This document shows positions 6,523 through 6,550 of a stretch of 6,550 nucleotides of DNA, one piece after another. The position numbers and the translations under genes are program-made. The stretch lies in assembly GCA_018814965.1 (NCBI GenBank), contig JAHIYS010000056.1, forward strand, positions 1-6,550, read 5' to 3'. The notes beneath the pieces were generated by a model. It made no database searches, was not told the DNA's origin, and was given only the letters and a program-made list of their open reading frames with translations. The first letter of the stretch is position 1; each line of letters opens with the position of its first letter. Origin of the DNA: Gammaproteobacteria bacterium (GTDB taxonomy: Bacteria; Pseudomonadota; Gammaproteobacteria; UBA9339).

Positions 6523-6550
6523 TTAATTAACGTAATAAGCCACTATTTAT

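Overview
The window comes from an AT-rich bacterial genome. Genes are preceded by clear Shine-Dalgarno sequences and sigma70-type promoters. The tRNA-Phe is of proteobacterial, gamma-like type, and the first half of the window is one giant gene encoding a eukaryotic-like effector (F-box plus leucine-rich repeats). Together with a short palindromic intergenic repeat of the 'GTCATTGCGA..GGCAATCC' kind, this suggests a host-associated or intracellular proteobacterium, Legionellales-like being my best guess. The lineage is inference; no taxonomic marker in the window is decisive.

Layout. Positions 1-3188 (minus strand) hold one reading frame that stays open for more than 1,050 codons and runs off the left edge. 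In order it encodes: a Sec-type signal peptide; a short conserved-looking segment; a Ser/Thr/Asp-rich linker; a CE-clan (Ulp1/C48-like) cysteine-protease fold in which the expected His, Gln and Cys are all Ser; a canonical F-box; and a long array of ribonuclease-inhibitor-type leucine-rich repeats. The best start codon (ATG 3188, with GGAG ahead) is one base out of frame with all of this, apparently from a missing A in a run of five. An extended -10 promoter lies upstream. Positions 3345-3420 (minus) are tRNA-Phe(GAA) with its own promoter.

Positions 3421-3747 contain no credible protein gene. They hold the tRNA promoter, a roughly 178-bp MITE-like element bounded by 13-bp inverted repeats, and the promoter/operator of the next operon.

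Positions 3748-6421 (plus strand) are a tight four-gene operon: ABC ATPase, ABC-2 type membrane protein, YtrA-type GntR regulator, and a membrane-anchored DUF2807 (GIN-domain) protein. Consecutive genes overlap or are one base apart. A perfect palindrome, GTGTACTA-N6-TAGTACAC, overlaps the -10/start region of the operon promoter and is the obvious candidate operator for the GntR protein, implying autoregulation of an exporter or envelope-stress module. After 6421 there is only a 12-bp hairpin and no gene.

The most unusual object is the large gene. It combines an FBXL-like F-box/LRR arrangement, which in eukaryotes recruits targets to SCF ubiquitin ligases, with a protease-fold domain whose catalytic residues have been lost. 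This suggests a secreted factor acting on host ubiquitin or ubiquitin-like pathways through binding rather than cleavage.
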